From contig CAVQBF010000027.1 in the NCBI GenBank assembly GCA_963710615.1, positions 62,001 through 126,000 on the forward strand: DNA of 64,000 bases. The letters run 5' to 3'. Source of the DNA: GCA-2746605 sp963710615 (GTDB lineage: Bacteria; Bacteroidota; Ignavibacteria; Ignavibacteriales; Melioribacteraceae). Each line of letters starts with the position of its first letter. Within the stretch, counting starts at the first letter, position 1. This document shows, one piece after another, positions 35,144 to 45,490 of the stretch. The position numbers and the translations under genes were made by a program. The notes below the pieces were generated by a model, which searched no databases, was not told the DNA's origin, and saw only the letters and a program-made list of their open reading frames with translations.

Positions 35144-38100
35144 TTACGCTTCTACAGGCTCCGATACTTCTTCTTCATCGGATGTTTCAGCCTCTTTTTC
35201 CTCAGTTGTAAGTATTATTTTTTTATATTTTTTGAGCCCAGTTCCAGCAGGAATAATGTGACCCATAATTACATTTTCTTTTAGTCCTAGAAGCGTATCA
35301 ACTTTTGCAGATATTGAAGCATTTGTTAATACTTTTGTTGTTTCTTGGAATGATGCGGCCGACAAGAAACTTTCGGTGGATAATGCGGCTTGAGTAATAC
35401 CTAGCAGTACGTTTCCAAATGTTGCAGGTTCAGCATCTTTAACTTTAATTTTCTCTAAATCTTTCTTTGTTAATTCCGCATTAATTTCTCTTACCCTAGC
35501 TTTTGTAAGCAATTCACCAATCATCAATTCAGAGCCACCAACATCTTCAACAACAACTTTAGATTTTATGCTTTCATTCTCTTCAATAAATTTAATTCTA
35601 TCAACTAAATCTTCTTCAATAAATGAAGTATCACCTGATGAGACGACTCTCAATTTTTGAAGCATTTGTTTTACAATAACTTCAATATGCTTGTCATTAA
35701 TTTTAACACCTTGCAATCTGTAAACATCTTGAATTTCATTTACAAGATATTCTTGTACGGCATTTGTTCCTTTTATTTTGAGAATATCATGAGGGTCAAT
35801 TGGACCGTCTGTTATCTTTTCACCAGCAGGAATTTCATCGCCTTCCTGAACCAAAATATGTTTACTGTAAGATACATTATAAACATGTTCTGTTACACCA
35901 TCGAGTGATTCAATAATAATTTCTCTTGAACCTTTCTTTCTGGCACCAAACTTAACAATACCTTCAATTTCAGATACAACAGCAGGATCATGAGGACTTC
36001 TAGCTTCAAAAAGTTCTGTTACTCTAGGAAGACCGCCAGTAATATCTCTTGATTTAGATGTTGATTTTGAAATTTTGGCGAGAATTGTACCTGCTCCAAC
36101 TTTCTCACCTTCTTCAACTGCCAAATATGCATTTGTAGGTAAGTTAAGAATTTTTTCAGTTCCATCTTCTTGAAATACTCTAATACTTGGAGTTAAATTC
36201 TTATCTTTTGATTCAATAACAACTTTTTGAACGTGACCAGTTTGTTCATCTGCAACTTGTTGAATAGTAACGTTATCAACAAAATCGATAAACTCTATTC
36301 TGCCGGGAATATCTGTAAGAATAACTGCATTATAAGGATCATGATTATAAAGAGGTTGTTTCTTTTTAATCATATCTCCATCATTTACTAAAAGTTCAGA
36401 ACCATAAGGGATATCGTACTTTTTAATTTGTCGATTATCATCATCATAAATACCAATAGAACCTCTTCTACCTGTTAAGACTTTAACCGCTCCCCTAAAA
36501 TCCTCTTTTTCAACATAATTTACTCTATCAAATTGAACTTTACCTTCGACACTTGATTCGACTTGCGATTGACTTGCAATTCTAGATGATGTACCACCCA
36601 AGTGAAACGTTCTAAGTGTAAGCTGTGTCCCCGGTTCCCCGATTGATTGAGCTGCTACGATTCCAACTGCTTCGCCAATATCAGCAATGTTACCTGTTGT
36701 TAGGTTTCTTCCGTAACATTTTGCACATACACCATGTTTTGATTCACATGTAAGTACTGTTCTAATATAAACTGAATCGATATTTGCATCATCGATTTGT
36801 TCGGCAACTTCTTCAGAAATTTGCTCACCAGCTTCGATTATTAAATCATCTGTTCTTGGATCATATACATCTTCTTGAGTTGTACGTCCTATAATTCTTT
36901 CAGCTAATGGTTCTCTTTCAAGCTCAACATCTTTAAGCGCGGAAACGTAAACACCTCTAATTGTACCGCAGTCATCCTCAGAAATAATCACATCTTGCGC
37001 AACATCGCACAGTCTTCTAGTTAAATAACCAGCATCTGCAGTTTTAAGCGCTGTATCAGCCAAACCTTTTCTAGCACCATGTGTTGAAATAAAGTATTCA
37101 AGTACAGTTAAACCTTCTTTAAAGTTAGCAACAATCGGGTTTTCAATAATTTCGCCTGATTGACCTGATAAACTTTTTTGGGGTTTCATCATTAATCCAC
37201 GCATACCAGCTAACTGGCGAACCTGTTCTTGTGAACCTCTCGCACCGGAATCAACCATCATATGTAACGAGTTAAACCCATGTTGATCAACTTTAATTTT
37301 TTCAATTAATGATTTACTTACATTATTAGTTGTATGTGTCCAAACGTCAATAATTTTATTATAACGCTCAGCATCTGTTATTAAACCTTGCTCATGTTCA
37401 TCTAAAATTCCTGAAACTTTCTTATTGGAATCATCAATAAGTTTTTTCTTCTCTTCCGGAACAATCATATCACTAAAGCTAATTGAGATACCAGCTTTTG
37501 TAGCATATTTATAACCTATTGATTTAAGGTCATCCAAAAATTTAGCTGTTACTTTATTACCTAGCTTTATAAACATTTTATAAATAAAACCGCTAAATAC
37601 CTTTTTAATTAACAGTTCATTAAAGAATCCCATTTCTGACGGAACTATTTCATTGAAAATCACTCTACCAGTAGTAGTTTCTATAAATTTGCCATCAAAT
37701 TTGAATTTAATCTTAGCATGTAAATCAAGTTCACCTGTATCATGAGCAATAATAACTTCTTTAGCATCACTAAAGATAAGTCCCTCACCTTTTGCACCTG
37801 AAAGTACTTTAGTAAGGTAATAACACCCTAAAACAATATCCTGTGTAGGAACAACAATCGGACTACCATTTTGAGGGGATAAAATGTTATGACTAGAAAG
37901 CATCAAAACAGAAGCTTCTAATTGTGCTTCGTATGAGAGAGGCACGTGAACAGCCATTTGATCACCGTCAAAATCTGCGTTAAAAGCAGTACAAACCATT
38001 GGGTGAAGTTGAATAGCTTTACCATCAATTAATTTTGGCTGGAAAGCTTGAATTCCTAACCTATGCAAGGTTGGAGCTCTGTTGAGCATAACGGGATGAC

Positions 38101-39385
38101 CAACAATCAATTTCTCTAAAATATCCCAGACAATAGGCTCTTTTCTATCAACTGCTTTTCTTGCACTTTTTACAGTTTTATAATAACCTCTATCGAGTAA
38201 TTTCCTGATGATAAAAGGTTTAAATAGTTCAACCGCCATATCTTTCGGTAAACCGCATTCATGAAGTTTTAATTCTGGTCCAACAACAATCACTGAACGG
38301 CCTGAATAATCAACTCTTTTTCCAAGCAAGTTCTGACGAAATCTACCTTGCTTACCTTTTAGCATATCACTTAAAGATTTGAGCGGACGATTACCGTCAC
38401 TTCTTACTGCACTTGATCTTCTTGAATTATCAAATAACGCATCTATAGATTCTTGAAGCATTCTCTTTTCGTTTCTCAGAATAACTTCGGGTGCTTTTAT
38501 GTCAATTAATCTTTTAAGTCTGTTATTACGAATAATAACTCTTCTATATAGATCATTTAGATCACTAGTTGCAAACCTTCCGCCTTCCAATGGAACTAAA
38601 GGTCTTAATTCTGGAGGAATAACAGGTACAACACTAAGAACCATCCATTCCGGTTTATTAGGAACTTTTCCTTCATGATCTCTGAAAGCTTCTAATACTC
38701 TTAATCTTTTTAAACTGTCATTTCTTTTTTGTTGAGAAGTCTCATTTTTAAGTTGAGCTTTTAACTCTCTGAATGTTTTTTCAACATCAACCTCTTTTAA
38801 AAGATATCTAACACCTTCACCACCAATTTTGGCAACAAATTTATTAGGATCGTCATCATCAAGTGCATCATTATCATGAGGTAGTGAACTGACAATTTCG
38901 AAATACTGATCTTCAGATATTAAATCCTTTTTGTTCAATCCAGTTACCCCTGGATTAATAACAGCATATGATTCATAATAAATGATTTTTTCAAGATCTT
39001 TTGTTTTCATCCCAATTATGTTTCCAATTTTGGAAGGAAGTGATTTGAAAAACCAAATATGAACCACTGGAACTGCTAAACCAATGTGTCCCATTCTTTC
39101 TCTACGAACACTCTTTAAAATTACCTCAACACCGCATCTATCACAAACTATTCCCTTGTAACGGATACCTTTATACTTTCCACAAGCACATTCCCAGTCT
39201 TTTACCGGCCCAAAGATTTTCTCACAAAACAATCCATCTTTTTCAGGCCTGAAAGATCTATAATTAATTGTTTCCGGTTTTGTAACCTCACCATGCGATC
39301 TTGATAGAATATCATCAGGACTTGCAAGACTAACAGTGAGTTTATCAATATGTTTTATTTTAGATTCTTGATTTCTAAATCTCAT
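35144..39385 (-). CDS. rpoC: RNA polymerase subunit beta'
   Basis: 1413-residue catalytic subunit. The active-site metal-binding NADFDGDQMAVH is near residue 465. The N-terminal zinc ribbon CACGKYKGIRYKGIVCDRC is near residue 65 and the second zinc site CESKHGVCAKCYG near 890. The bridge-helix/trigger-loop region with GEPGTQLTLRTFHLGG is near 915. The C-terminus ends in an acidic tail (EEKEAETSDEEEVSEPVEA). Full-length for the Bacteroidetes/Chlorobi group. 41 bases after rpoB. Confidence 0.98.
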   Translation of the reverse strand: MRFRNQESKIKHIDKLTVSLASPDDILSRSHGEVTKPETINYRSFRPEKDGLFCEKIFGPVKDWECACGKYKGIRYKGIVCDRCGVEVILKSVRRERMGHIGLAVPVVHIWFFKSLPSKIGNIIGMKTKDLEKIIYYESYAVINPGVTGLNKKDLISEDQYFEIVSSLPHDNDALDDDDPNKFVAKIGGEGVRYLLKEVDVEKTFRELKAQLKNETSQQKRNDSLKRLRVLEAFRDHEGKVPNKPEWMVLSVVPVIPPELRPLVPLEGGRFATSDLNDLYRRVIIRNNRLKRLIDIKAPEVILRNEKRMLQESIDALFDNSRRSSAVRSDGNRPLKSLSDMLKGKQGRFRQNLLGKRVDYSGRSVIVVGPELKLHECGLPKDMAVELFKPFIIRKLLDRGYYKTVKSARKAVDRKEPIVWDILEKLIVGHPVMLNRAPTLHRLGIQAFQPKLIDGKAIQLHPMVCTAFNADFDGDQMAVHVPLSYEAQLEASVLMLSSHNILSPQNGSPIVVPTQDIVLGCYYLTKVLSGAKGEGLIFSDAKEVIIAHDTGELDLHAKIKFKFDGKFIETTTGRVIFNEIVPSEMGFFNELLIKKVFSGFIYKMFIKLGNKVTAKFLDDLKSIGYKYATKAGISISFSDMIVPEEKKKLIDDSNKKVSGILDEHEQGLITDAERYNKIIDVWTHTTNNVSKSLIEKIKVDQHGFNSLHMMVDSGARGSQEQVRQLAGMRGLMMKPQKSLSGQSGEIIENPIVANFKEGLTVLEYFISTHGARKGLADTALKTADAGYLTRRLCDVAQDVIISEDDCGTIRGVYVSALKDVELEREPLAERIIGRTTQEDVYDPRTDDLIIEAGEQISEEVAEQIDDANIDSVYIRTVLTCESKHGVCAKCYGRNLTTGNIADIGEAVGIVAAQSIGEPGTQLTLRTFHLGGTSSRIASQSQVESSVEGKVQFDRVNYVEKEDFRGAVKVLTGRRGSIGIYDDDNRQIKKYDIPYGSELLVNDGDMIKKKQPLYNHDPYNAVILTDIPGRIEFIDFVDNVTIQQVADEQTGHVQKVVIESKDKNLTPSIRVFQEDGTEKILNLPTNAYLAVEEGEKVGAGTILAKISKSTSKSRDITGGLPRVTELFEARSPHDPAVVSEIEGIVKFGARKKGSREIIIESLDGVTEHVYNVSYSKHILVQEGDEIPAGEKITDGPIDPHDILKIKGTNAVQEYLVNEIQDVYRLQGVKINDKHIEVIVKQMLQKLRVVSSGDTSFIEEDLVDRIKFIEENESIKSKVVVEDVGGSELMIGELLTKARVREINAELTKKDLEKIKVKDAEPATFGNVLLGITQAALSTESFLSAASFQETTKVLTNASISAKVDTLLGLKENVIMGHIIPAGTGLKKYKKIILTTEEKEAETSDEEEVSEPVEA

Positions 39386-39426
39386 TAAAAATTCTCCTTA
39401 AAACACAAATAAATATTTAGTTTTAA

Positions 39427-42400
39427 TTAGTTCACCTTTATATCTAAGCCCAGACCCTGGAGCTCTTTAATTAGTACGTTAAAGGACTCAGGTATATTTG
39501 GTTTACCCAAATTTTCACCTTTAACAATTGCTTCATAAGTCTTAGCTCTACCTGTAACATCATCACTCTTAACAGTTAAAATTTCTTGTAAAATATGCGC
39601 AGCACCATAACCCTCGAGTGCCCAAACTTCCATTTCACCAAATCTCTGACCACCAAACTGAGCTTTACCACCCAGAGGTTGTTGAGTAATCAGCGAGTAT
39701 GGACCAATTGATCGCGCATGGAGTTTATCTTCGACCATGTGTCCAAGTTTCAACATATAAATATACCCACAAGTTACTTTTTGATGGAATTTCTCTCCAG
39801 TTCTTCCATCGTAGAGAGTAGTTTTACTACCAAGAGGCAATCCTGCTTCTTTTAAATAATCATCTACGTCAATATAACTTGCACCGTCAAAAATTGGTGT
39901 CTCAAATTTTAATCCTAATTCTTTTCCAACCCAACCAAGTGCAGTTTCATACAATTGACCAAGGTTCATACGGGAAGGCACACCTAATGGATTAAGCACT
40001 ATATCAACAGGCGTTCCATCTTCATGGTAAGGCATATCCTCAATAGGAACAATTTTAGCAACAACACCTTTGTTACCATGACGACCAGCCATTTTATCAC
40101 CAACCTGCAATTTCCTCTTTTTGGCAACATAAACTTTTGCCAGTTGAACAATTCCTGGAGGTAACTCGTCTCCGCTTTGAATATTAGTTTTTTCCCTCTT
40201 AAATTCTTCATTTAATTCAGAAAGAACATTGAAATAATTAACAAACAATTTCTTAACTAAATCATTTGATTTTGTATCCTTATACCATTCTTGTGTATAG
40301 TCAAGTTTTGTAACATCGGGAATACCCGGGAATGTAGAATCCTTAATAGCAACTCCACTTCTCAAAACTACAGTTCCGTCAAGATCACGAATACCAATAG
40401 TGCTCTTACCAACACCAATTTTATTTAATTTATCAATCAGCTTTTGATAATGCTTTACTTTAGCATCCTCTAATTCTTTTTCTAATCGTTCAATTTCTTT
40501 CTTTTCAAATTTCTTAGCTTCGTTATCTTTTCTTTTTCTACTAAATAATCTTGTTTTTATTACAATACCTTTTAATCCAGGAGGAGCTTTTAAAGAAGCA
40601 TCTTTAACATCACCAGCTTTATCACCAAAAATTGCTTTTAATAATTTTTCTTCCGGTGTTGGATCGGATTCACCTTTTGGTGTAATTTTTCCAATTAAGA
40701 TCTCACCTTCTTGGACTATTGCACCTTCTCTGATAATACCATTTTCATCAAGATTTTTTGTTGCTTCTTCGCTCACATTCGGGATATCTCTGGTTAATTC
40801 TTCTTCACCTCTTTTAGTTTCTCTTACTTGAAGTTCGAACTCTTCAATATGAATTGAAGTAAATGAATCTTCGGTGACCATCTTTTCGCTAATTACGATA
40901 GCATCCTCAAAATTGTAACCACCCCATGGCATAAAAGCAACAGATACGTTTCTACCAAGAGCTAATTCTCCATTTTCAATTGCAGGTCCATCAGCTAAGA
41001 CATCACCCTTTTTAACCTTCTGCCCAGTCTTAACAACAGGTTTTTGGTTAAAGCAAGTTTCTTGGTTCGTTCCGGTAAATTTGATTAGTGAATACTCAAC
41101 TCTTCTTTCATCATCGAAATTTGCTATTGCTTCATCACTATCAGGATCAAGTTCATATTTAACAACAATATTATTAGCATCGACCAATTCTACAACTCCA
41201 TTATCCTCAGCTAAGATAATAGATCGAGAATCATGAGCTACCTTCATTTCCATTCCGGTACCAACAATTGGAGCTTGAGGCTGCAGCAAAGGTACAGCTT
41301 GACGCTGCATGTTAGATCCCATTAAAGCCCTGTTCGCATCATCATGTTCTAAAAATGGAATAAGAGCTGCACCGGCACTAACAATCTGGGAAGGAGCAAC
41401 GTCCATGTAATCAACTTGTTCAGGTAGAACTACAGGAAATTCTCCTTTGAATCTACATTTAACTCTCTCGTTAGTAAATTCACCTTTTTCGTTTATAGGA
41501 GCATTCGCCTGAGCTATAATAAAATTATCTTCATCATCAGCATTTAAATAGTGTACTTCTTTGGTTACTCTTCCATCTTTAACTTTCCTGTATGGAGTTT
41601 CGAGGAAACCATAACCATTAACAGTTGAAAAAATTGTAAGAGATGAGATCAAACCAATGTTTGGACCCTCAGGAGTTTCAATCGGACATAAACGACCATA
41701 ATGTGAATGGTGAACGTCACGAACTTCAAATCCGGCTCTTTCTCTAGTTAGACCACCAGGACCTAAAGCAGAAACTCTTCTCTTATGAGTAAGTTCAGAG
41801 AGGGGATTCGTTTGATCCATAAATTGTGATAACTGATTTGTACCAAAAAATGCATTTATTACACTACTCATGGTTCTAGCATTTACTAGATCTTGAGGTT
41901 GCATGTTTTCAGTATCTCTCATATTCATTCGCTCTTTAATTGTACGAGCCATACGCGCTAACCCAACATTGTACTGCTGCATAAGTTGCTCGCCAACTGT
42001 TCTCACACGTCTATTTCCCAAATGATCAATATCATCCACATTAACATTACCGACTTTCAATTTTATAATGCTAGACATAATTGCAATGATATCTTCAGTA
42101 GTTAGAACCTTTGTATCCATTGAAATATCAAGTCCCAACTTATCATTCATTCTAAATCTACCAACTTCACCTAAATCATATCTTTTTTCATTAAAGAAAA
42201 GCTTATCTATTAATGCTTCGGCAGTATCAACATCAGGAGCTTCTCCAGATCTCAACTGACGATAAATAGCAAATAAGGCTTCTTCTTTGGTTTTCGAAGT
42301 ATCTTTCCGAATAGTGTTAATTATTAAATCTTGATCTTGACTAGTTTCAGAATCAATTAATTTAATTGTTTTAACACCTGAATCAACTAAATTTTCAATA

Positions 42401-43203
42401 ACCTCTTCGGTCAATTCCTCATCTTTAGCAACAAATATTTCACCGGTATTCATATCAATTACATCTTCTGCTGATAATCTTCCCAAATATTCTTCATTTA
42501 AATCTTTAATCTTTACTTCTTTTATTAAGTTGAAAAGTCTTAAGATTTCTTCATCACTTGTATAACCAATTGCTCTTAACAATGTAGTTGCAGGGAATTT
42601 CTTTCTTCTATCAATATAAACATACATTACATGATTGATGTCCGTAGCAAATTCCACCCAAGATCCCCTAAAAGGGATGATTCTTGCAGAATAGATCGGT
42701 GTTCCGTTTGGATGAACAGACTGCGCAAATGCAACACCAGGTGACCTATGCAACTGACTTACTATAACTCTTTCAGCTCCATTAATAATAAACGTTCCGC
42801 TTTCAGTTAGAAATGGCAGATTTCCTAAATAGACATCTTGCTCAACTGAATTTACATATTCTTCAGTTTCATCATCTTTAGTTGAAAGACGTAGTTTTGC
42901 TTTTAATGGTGCAGAATAAGTTAAACCTCGCTCTTCACATTCGCGAATTGAATACCTTGATTTTTCAATATTGTAGCTGATAAAATCAAGTCGATAAAAT
43001 TCTTTATTATCAAAAATTGGGAAATTAGAAGCGAATGTTCCTTGCAGCCCTTTGTTTTCTCTTTCTTCTGGTTTAACATTAAGTTGAAGAAAATCTTCAA
43101 AAGATTCCAATTGTATATTTAATAAATCGGGACTATCAATTGCAGGTACAATGGAGGCAAAAGTAATACGATTATTCTTTTTATTAGTTTTATATTTCTC
43201 CAA
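39427..43203 (-). CDS. rpoB: RNA polymerase subunit beta
   Basis: About 1258 residues. The rifampicin-binding region (FGTNQLSQFMDQTNPLSELTHKRRVSALGPGG) carries the residues of sensitive enzymes. KPVVKTGQKVKKGD and the C-terminal GGQRFGEMEVWALEGYGAAHILQEILT are conserved. There is no ATG at the N-terminus: the likely start is the TTG at 43203 with GAGAGG six bases before it; another TTG at 43218 would add five residues but lacks a ribosome binding site. Preceded by the rplL-rpoB hairpin. Confidence 0.97.
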   Translation of the reverse strand: MEKYKTNKKNNRITFASIVPAIDSPDLLNIQLESFEDFLQLNVKPEERENKGLQGTFASNFPIFDNKEFYRLDFISYNIEKSRYSIRECEERGLTYSAPLKAKLRLSTKDDETEEYVNSVEQDVYLGNLPFLTESGTFIINGAERVIVSQLHRSPGVAFAQSVHPNGTPIYSARIIPFRGSWVEFATDINHVMYVYIDRRKKFPATTLLRAIGYTSDEEILRLFNLIKEVKIKDLNEEYLGRLSAEDVIDMNTGEIFVAKDEELTEEVIENLVDSGVKTIKLIDSETSQDQDLIINTIRKDTSKTKEEALFAIYRQLRSGEAPDVDTAEALIDKLFFNEKRYDLGEVGRFRMNDKLGLDISMDTKVLTTEDIIAIMSSIIKLKVGNVNVDDIDHLGNRRVRTVGEQLMQQYNVGLARMARTIKERMNMRDTENMQPQDLVNARTMSSVINAFFGTNQLSQFMDQTNPLSELTHKRRVSALGPGGLTRERAGFEVRDVHHSHYGRLCPIETPEGPNIGLISSLTIFSTVNGYGFLETPYRKVKDGRVTKEVHYLNADDEDNFIIAQANAPINEKGEFTNERVKCRFKGEFPVVLPEQVDYMDVAPSQIVSAGAALIPFLEHDDANRALMGSNMQRQAVPLLQPQAPIVGTGMEMKVAHDSRSIILAEDNGVVELVDANNIVVKYELDPDSDEAIANFDDERRVEYSLIKFTGTNQETCFNQKPVVKTGQKVKKGDVLADGPAIENGELALGRNVSVAFMPWGGYNFEDAIVISEKMVTEDSFTSIHIEEFELQVRETKRGEEELTRDIPNVSEEATKNLDENGIIREGAIVQEGEILIGKITPKGESDPTPEEKLLKAIFGDKAGDVKDASLKAPPGLKGIVIKTRLFSRKRKDNEAKKFEKKEIERLEKELEDAKVKHYQKLIDKLNKIGVGKSTIGIRDLDGTVVLRSGVAIKDSTFPGIPDVTKLDYTQEWYKDTKSNDLVKKLFVNYFNVLSELNEEFKREKTNIQSGDELPPGIVQLAKVYVAKKRKLQVGDKMAGRHGNKGVVAKIVPIEDMPYHEDGTPVDIVLNPLGVPSRMNLGQLYETALGWVGKELGLKFETPIFDGASYIDVDDYLKEAGLPLGSKTTLYDGRTGEKFHQKVTCGYIYMLKLGHMVEDKLHARSIGPYSLITQQPLGGKAQFGGQRFGEMEVWALEGYGAAHILQEILTVKSDDVTGRAKTYEAIVKGENLGKPNIPESFNVLIKELQGLGLDIKVN

Positions 43204-43248
43204 GCCGATACCTCTCAAAAAGAATTAAAATTTGTTTTAAAATACACG

Positions 43249-43281
43249 AAAGTGGTATTGCGTCAATCACAATACCACTTT
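43249..43281 (-). terminator. rplL-rpoB intercistronic hairpin (attenuator or RNase III-type site)
   Basis: A perfect 12-bp stem AAAGTGGTATTG / CAATACCACTTT with a nine-base loop sits between rplL and rpoB. The minus-strand flank is CGTGTATTTTAAAAC, without an immediate T run, so full termination is doubtful. In E. coli the same gap holds an attenuator and an RNase III site that lower rpoBC expression relative to the ribosomal proteins; a comparable role is inferred here. Confidence 0.7.
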
Positions 43282-43310
43282 AATAATTATATAATGCTTT
43301 GCTAGTTGTT

Positions 43311-43691
43311 TTATTTAAGCTCAACAGTTGCACCAGCTTCTTCAAGTTCTTTCTTAACTTTTTCAGCTTCGTCTTTAGCAACTTGTTCTTTAACTGTACT
43401 TGGTACGCCATCAACTAAATCTTTAGCTTCTTTTAAGCCTAATCCAGTATGAGCTCTAACTACTTTAATAACGTTAATTTTCTTATCGCCAAAGGCTGTT
43501 AAAATTACGTCAAATTCTGTTTGCTCTTCAGCAGCAGCAGCTTCGCCGGCAGCTGGAGCAACTCCACCCATCATCATGGGAGCAGCAGCTGTAACACCAA
43601 ATTCATCTTCTAAAGCAGTCTTTAATTCTGATGCTTCTACTAAGGTAAGAGCTTTAATCTTTTCAACGATTTCAGCTATTTTCTCGGACAT
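43311..43691 (-). CDS. rplL: Large ribosomal subunit protein bL12 (L7/L12)
   Basis: 126 residues forming the flexible stalk. N-terminal dimer domain (KIAEIVEKIKALTLVEASELK), an alanine/glycine-rich hinge (about residues 38-56) and the C-terminal factor-binding domain KINVIKVVRAHTGLGLKEAKDLVDG. Between rplJ and rpoB; present in multiple copies per ribosome. Confidence 0.98.
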   Translation of the reverse strand: MSEKIAEIVEKIKALTLVEASELKTALEDEFGVTAAAPMMMGGVAPAAGEAAAAEEQTEFDVILTAFGDKKINVIKVVRAHTGLGLKEAKDLVDGVPSTVKEQVAKDEAEKVKKELEEAGATVELK

Positions 43692-43735
43692 TTCTATTAT
43701 CTCCTATCGGTTTAATTTACTTTTAATTTACAAAT

Positions 43736-44257
43736 TTAAGCAGCTTCTCTTTTGCTGATTGCGTCGATCACACCAACTACATCTCGCATAACCGCATTAA
43801 TTGCACCAACAATACCTGACGCAGGAGCTGCAATGCTACCAACAATTGAAGCCATAATTTCTTCTTTTGATGGCATGGATGCAAGAACATCTAACTGTTC
43901 GGCACCATAAAATTGGGATTCTATATAGCTTCCTTTAAAGGTGAATTTATTTTTATCCTTGGAAAATTTTTTGATAATTTTCGCCGGAGCTGCAAAATTT
44001 TCTCCCGAAAAGGCTACACCGGTCATACCTACTAGAAGAGGTTCAAATTTCTCAAAACCACCAATATCACTTAATGCTCTTTTTAACAGAGTATTTTTGA
44101 AAACTTTGTAGGTTATACCTTCTTCTAAGAATCCTCTTCTTAATTGAGTTATGTCGCTGACGTCTACCCCAGAATAGTCTACTAAGTAAATTCCAGTAGC
44201 TTTTTCAATATGGGTTTTTATCTCAGCAACACTTTCAACTTTTTGATTCTTATTCAT
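43736..44257 (-). CDS. rplJ: Large ribosomal subunit protein uL10
   Basis: 173 residues, base of the L7/L12 stalk. IYLVDYSGVDVSDITQLRRGFLEEGITYKVFKNTLLKRAL is the rRNA-binding part and the C-terminal helix binds bL12 dimers. Preceded by a hairpin in the rplA-rplJ gap. Confidence 0.96.
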   Translation of the reverse strand: MNKNQKVESVAEIKTHIEKATGIYLVDYSGVDVSDITQLRRGFLEEGITYKVFKNTLLKRALSDIGGFEKFEPLLVGMTGVAFSGENFAAPAKIIKKFSKDKNKFTFKGSYIESQFYGAEQLDVLASMPSKEEIMASIVGSIAAPASGIVGAINAVMRDVVGVIDAISKREAA

Positions 44258-44284
44258 CTTTACCCTAATTCAATAATTCAAAAA

Positions 44285-44308
44285 ATAAACAACGAAGCTT
44301 TTGTTTAT
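44285..44308 (-). terminator. rplA-rplJ intercistronic hairpin with T-run
   Basis: An 8-bp stem ATAAACAA / TTGTTTAT with loop AAGCTTCG is followed on the minus strand by TTTTTTG, the form of a weak intrinsic terminator. It lies 28 bases before rplJ, where many bacteria place the L10 leader that controls the rplJL-rpoBC genes. Attenuation between rplKA and rplJL is inferred, not shown. Confidence 0.55.
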
Positions 44309-44331
44309 ATATTTATTTGAGTGCGTAATTC

Positions 44332-45033
44332 TTATTTAATTGAAGCTAATACTTCATCTTTAGCAAGTTGTAAACCTGGGCCCATTGTACTGCTTAAAAA
44401 TAAGCTCTTTACATAGGTCCCTTTAGCTGATGAAGGTTTCAACTTAATAATAGTTTTTAAAAATTCATTAACATTATCAACTAATTGAGTTTCATCAAAA
44501 GAAAGCTTTCCTAAAGATGCATGAACAATACCTGTTTTATCAACACGAAAATCAATTTTACCTGCTTTTACTTCTTTGACTGCTTTAGCAACATCAGGAG
44601 TAACTGTTCCTGTTTTGGGATTAGGCATTAAACCACGAGGACCTAAAATCCTTCCTAATTTTCCTAACTCTCCCATTGCTTCTGGGGAAGCAATAATAAC
44701 ATCGATATCTGTCCAACCTTCCTTTATTTTTTCCAAATATTCTTCAAAACCTGCATAATCAGCACCGGCATCGAGTGCCTCTTGAGCTTTACCTGTTTTG
44801 GTAATTACAAGAACTTTAACTTCTTTTCCGGTTCCGTGAGGTAAAGATACAGTACCCCTTACCATTTGATCGGCGTGTTTAGGATCTACACCTAATCGAA
44901 TAGCGCAGTCTAATGATTCAGTGAACTTTACATTCGAATTTTCTTTTAACGTTTTAACTGCATCTTCTAGAGAATATTCTTTTACTTGTTTTAAATTCTC
45001 TTTAATCTTTTTTGTTCTTTTAGAAACTTTCAT
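44332..45033 (-). CDS. rplA: Large ribosomal subunit protein uL1
   Basis: 233 residues of the L1 stalk. KRTKKIKENLKQV at the start, LGRILGPRGLMPNPKTGTVTPDV near residue 120 and VDKTGIVHASLGKLSFD. uL1 commonly represses the rplKA mRNA. Between rplK and rplJ. Confidence 0.98.
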   Translation of the reverse strand: MKVSKRTKKIKENLKQVKEYSLEDAVKTLKENSNVKFTESLDCAIRLGVDPKHADQMVRGTVSLPHGTGKEVKVLVITKTGKAQEALDAGADYAGFEEYLEKIKEGWTDIDVIIASPEAMGELGKLGRILGPRGLMPNPKTGTVTPDVAKAVKEVKAGKIDFRVDKTGIVHASLGKLSFDETQLVDNVNEFLKTIIKLKPSSAKGTYVKSLFLSSTMGPGLQLAKDEVLASIK

Positions 45034-45052
45034 ATTACCAACTTTAATTTAT

Positions 45053-45475
45053 TTATTTTACTGTAATACCCATGCTGCGAGCAGTTCCGGCAATCATGCT
45101 CTTTGCGTGTTCAAGGTCATTTGCATTTAAGTCTTTCATTTTAGTTTCAGCAATTTCACCCAATTGAGCATCGGAAACTGAAGCAACTTTAACTTTATTA
45201 GATTCAGCTGAACCTTTATCAATTTTTGCTGCTTTTTTAAGAAGCACAGCCGCAGGAGGTGTTTTAGTAATAAATGTAAATGATTTATCAGCAAAAACAG
45301 TGATAACAACCGGAATTATTAGTCCGGCTTTATCTGAAGTTTTAGCATTAAATTGTTTACAGAACTCCATGATATTAACACCTTTTTGACCCAGAGCTGG
45401 ACCAACTGGTGGTGAAGGATTTGCCTGTCCGGCAGGAATTTGGAGTTTGATATAACCATCAATTTTCTTAGCCAT
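45053..45475 (-). CDS. rplK: Large ribosomal subunit protein uL11
   Basis: 140 residues, part of the GTPase-associated centre. KLQIPAGQANPSPPVGPALGQKGVNIMEFCKQFN and the C-terminal KSMIAGTARSMGITV signature are intact. Between nusG and rplA. Confidence 0.98.
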   Translation of the reverse strand: MAKKIDGYIKLQIPAGQANPSPPVGPALGQKGVNIMEFCKQFNAKTSDKAGLIIPVVITVFADKSFTFITKTPPAAVLLKKAAKIDKGSAESNKVKVASVSDAQLGEIAETKMKDLNANDLEHAKSMIAGTARSMGITVK

Positions 45476-45490
45476 TATAAAACCTAATTA

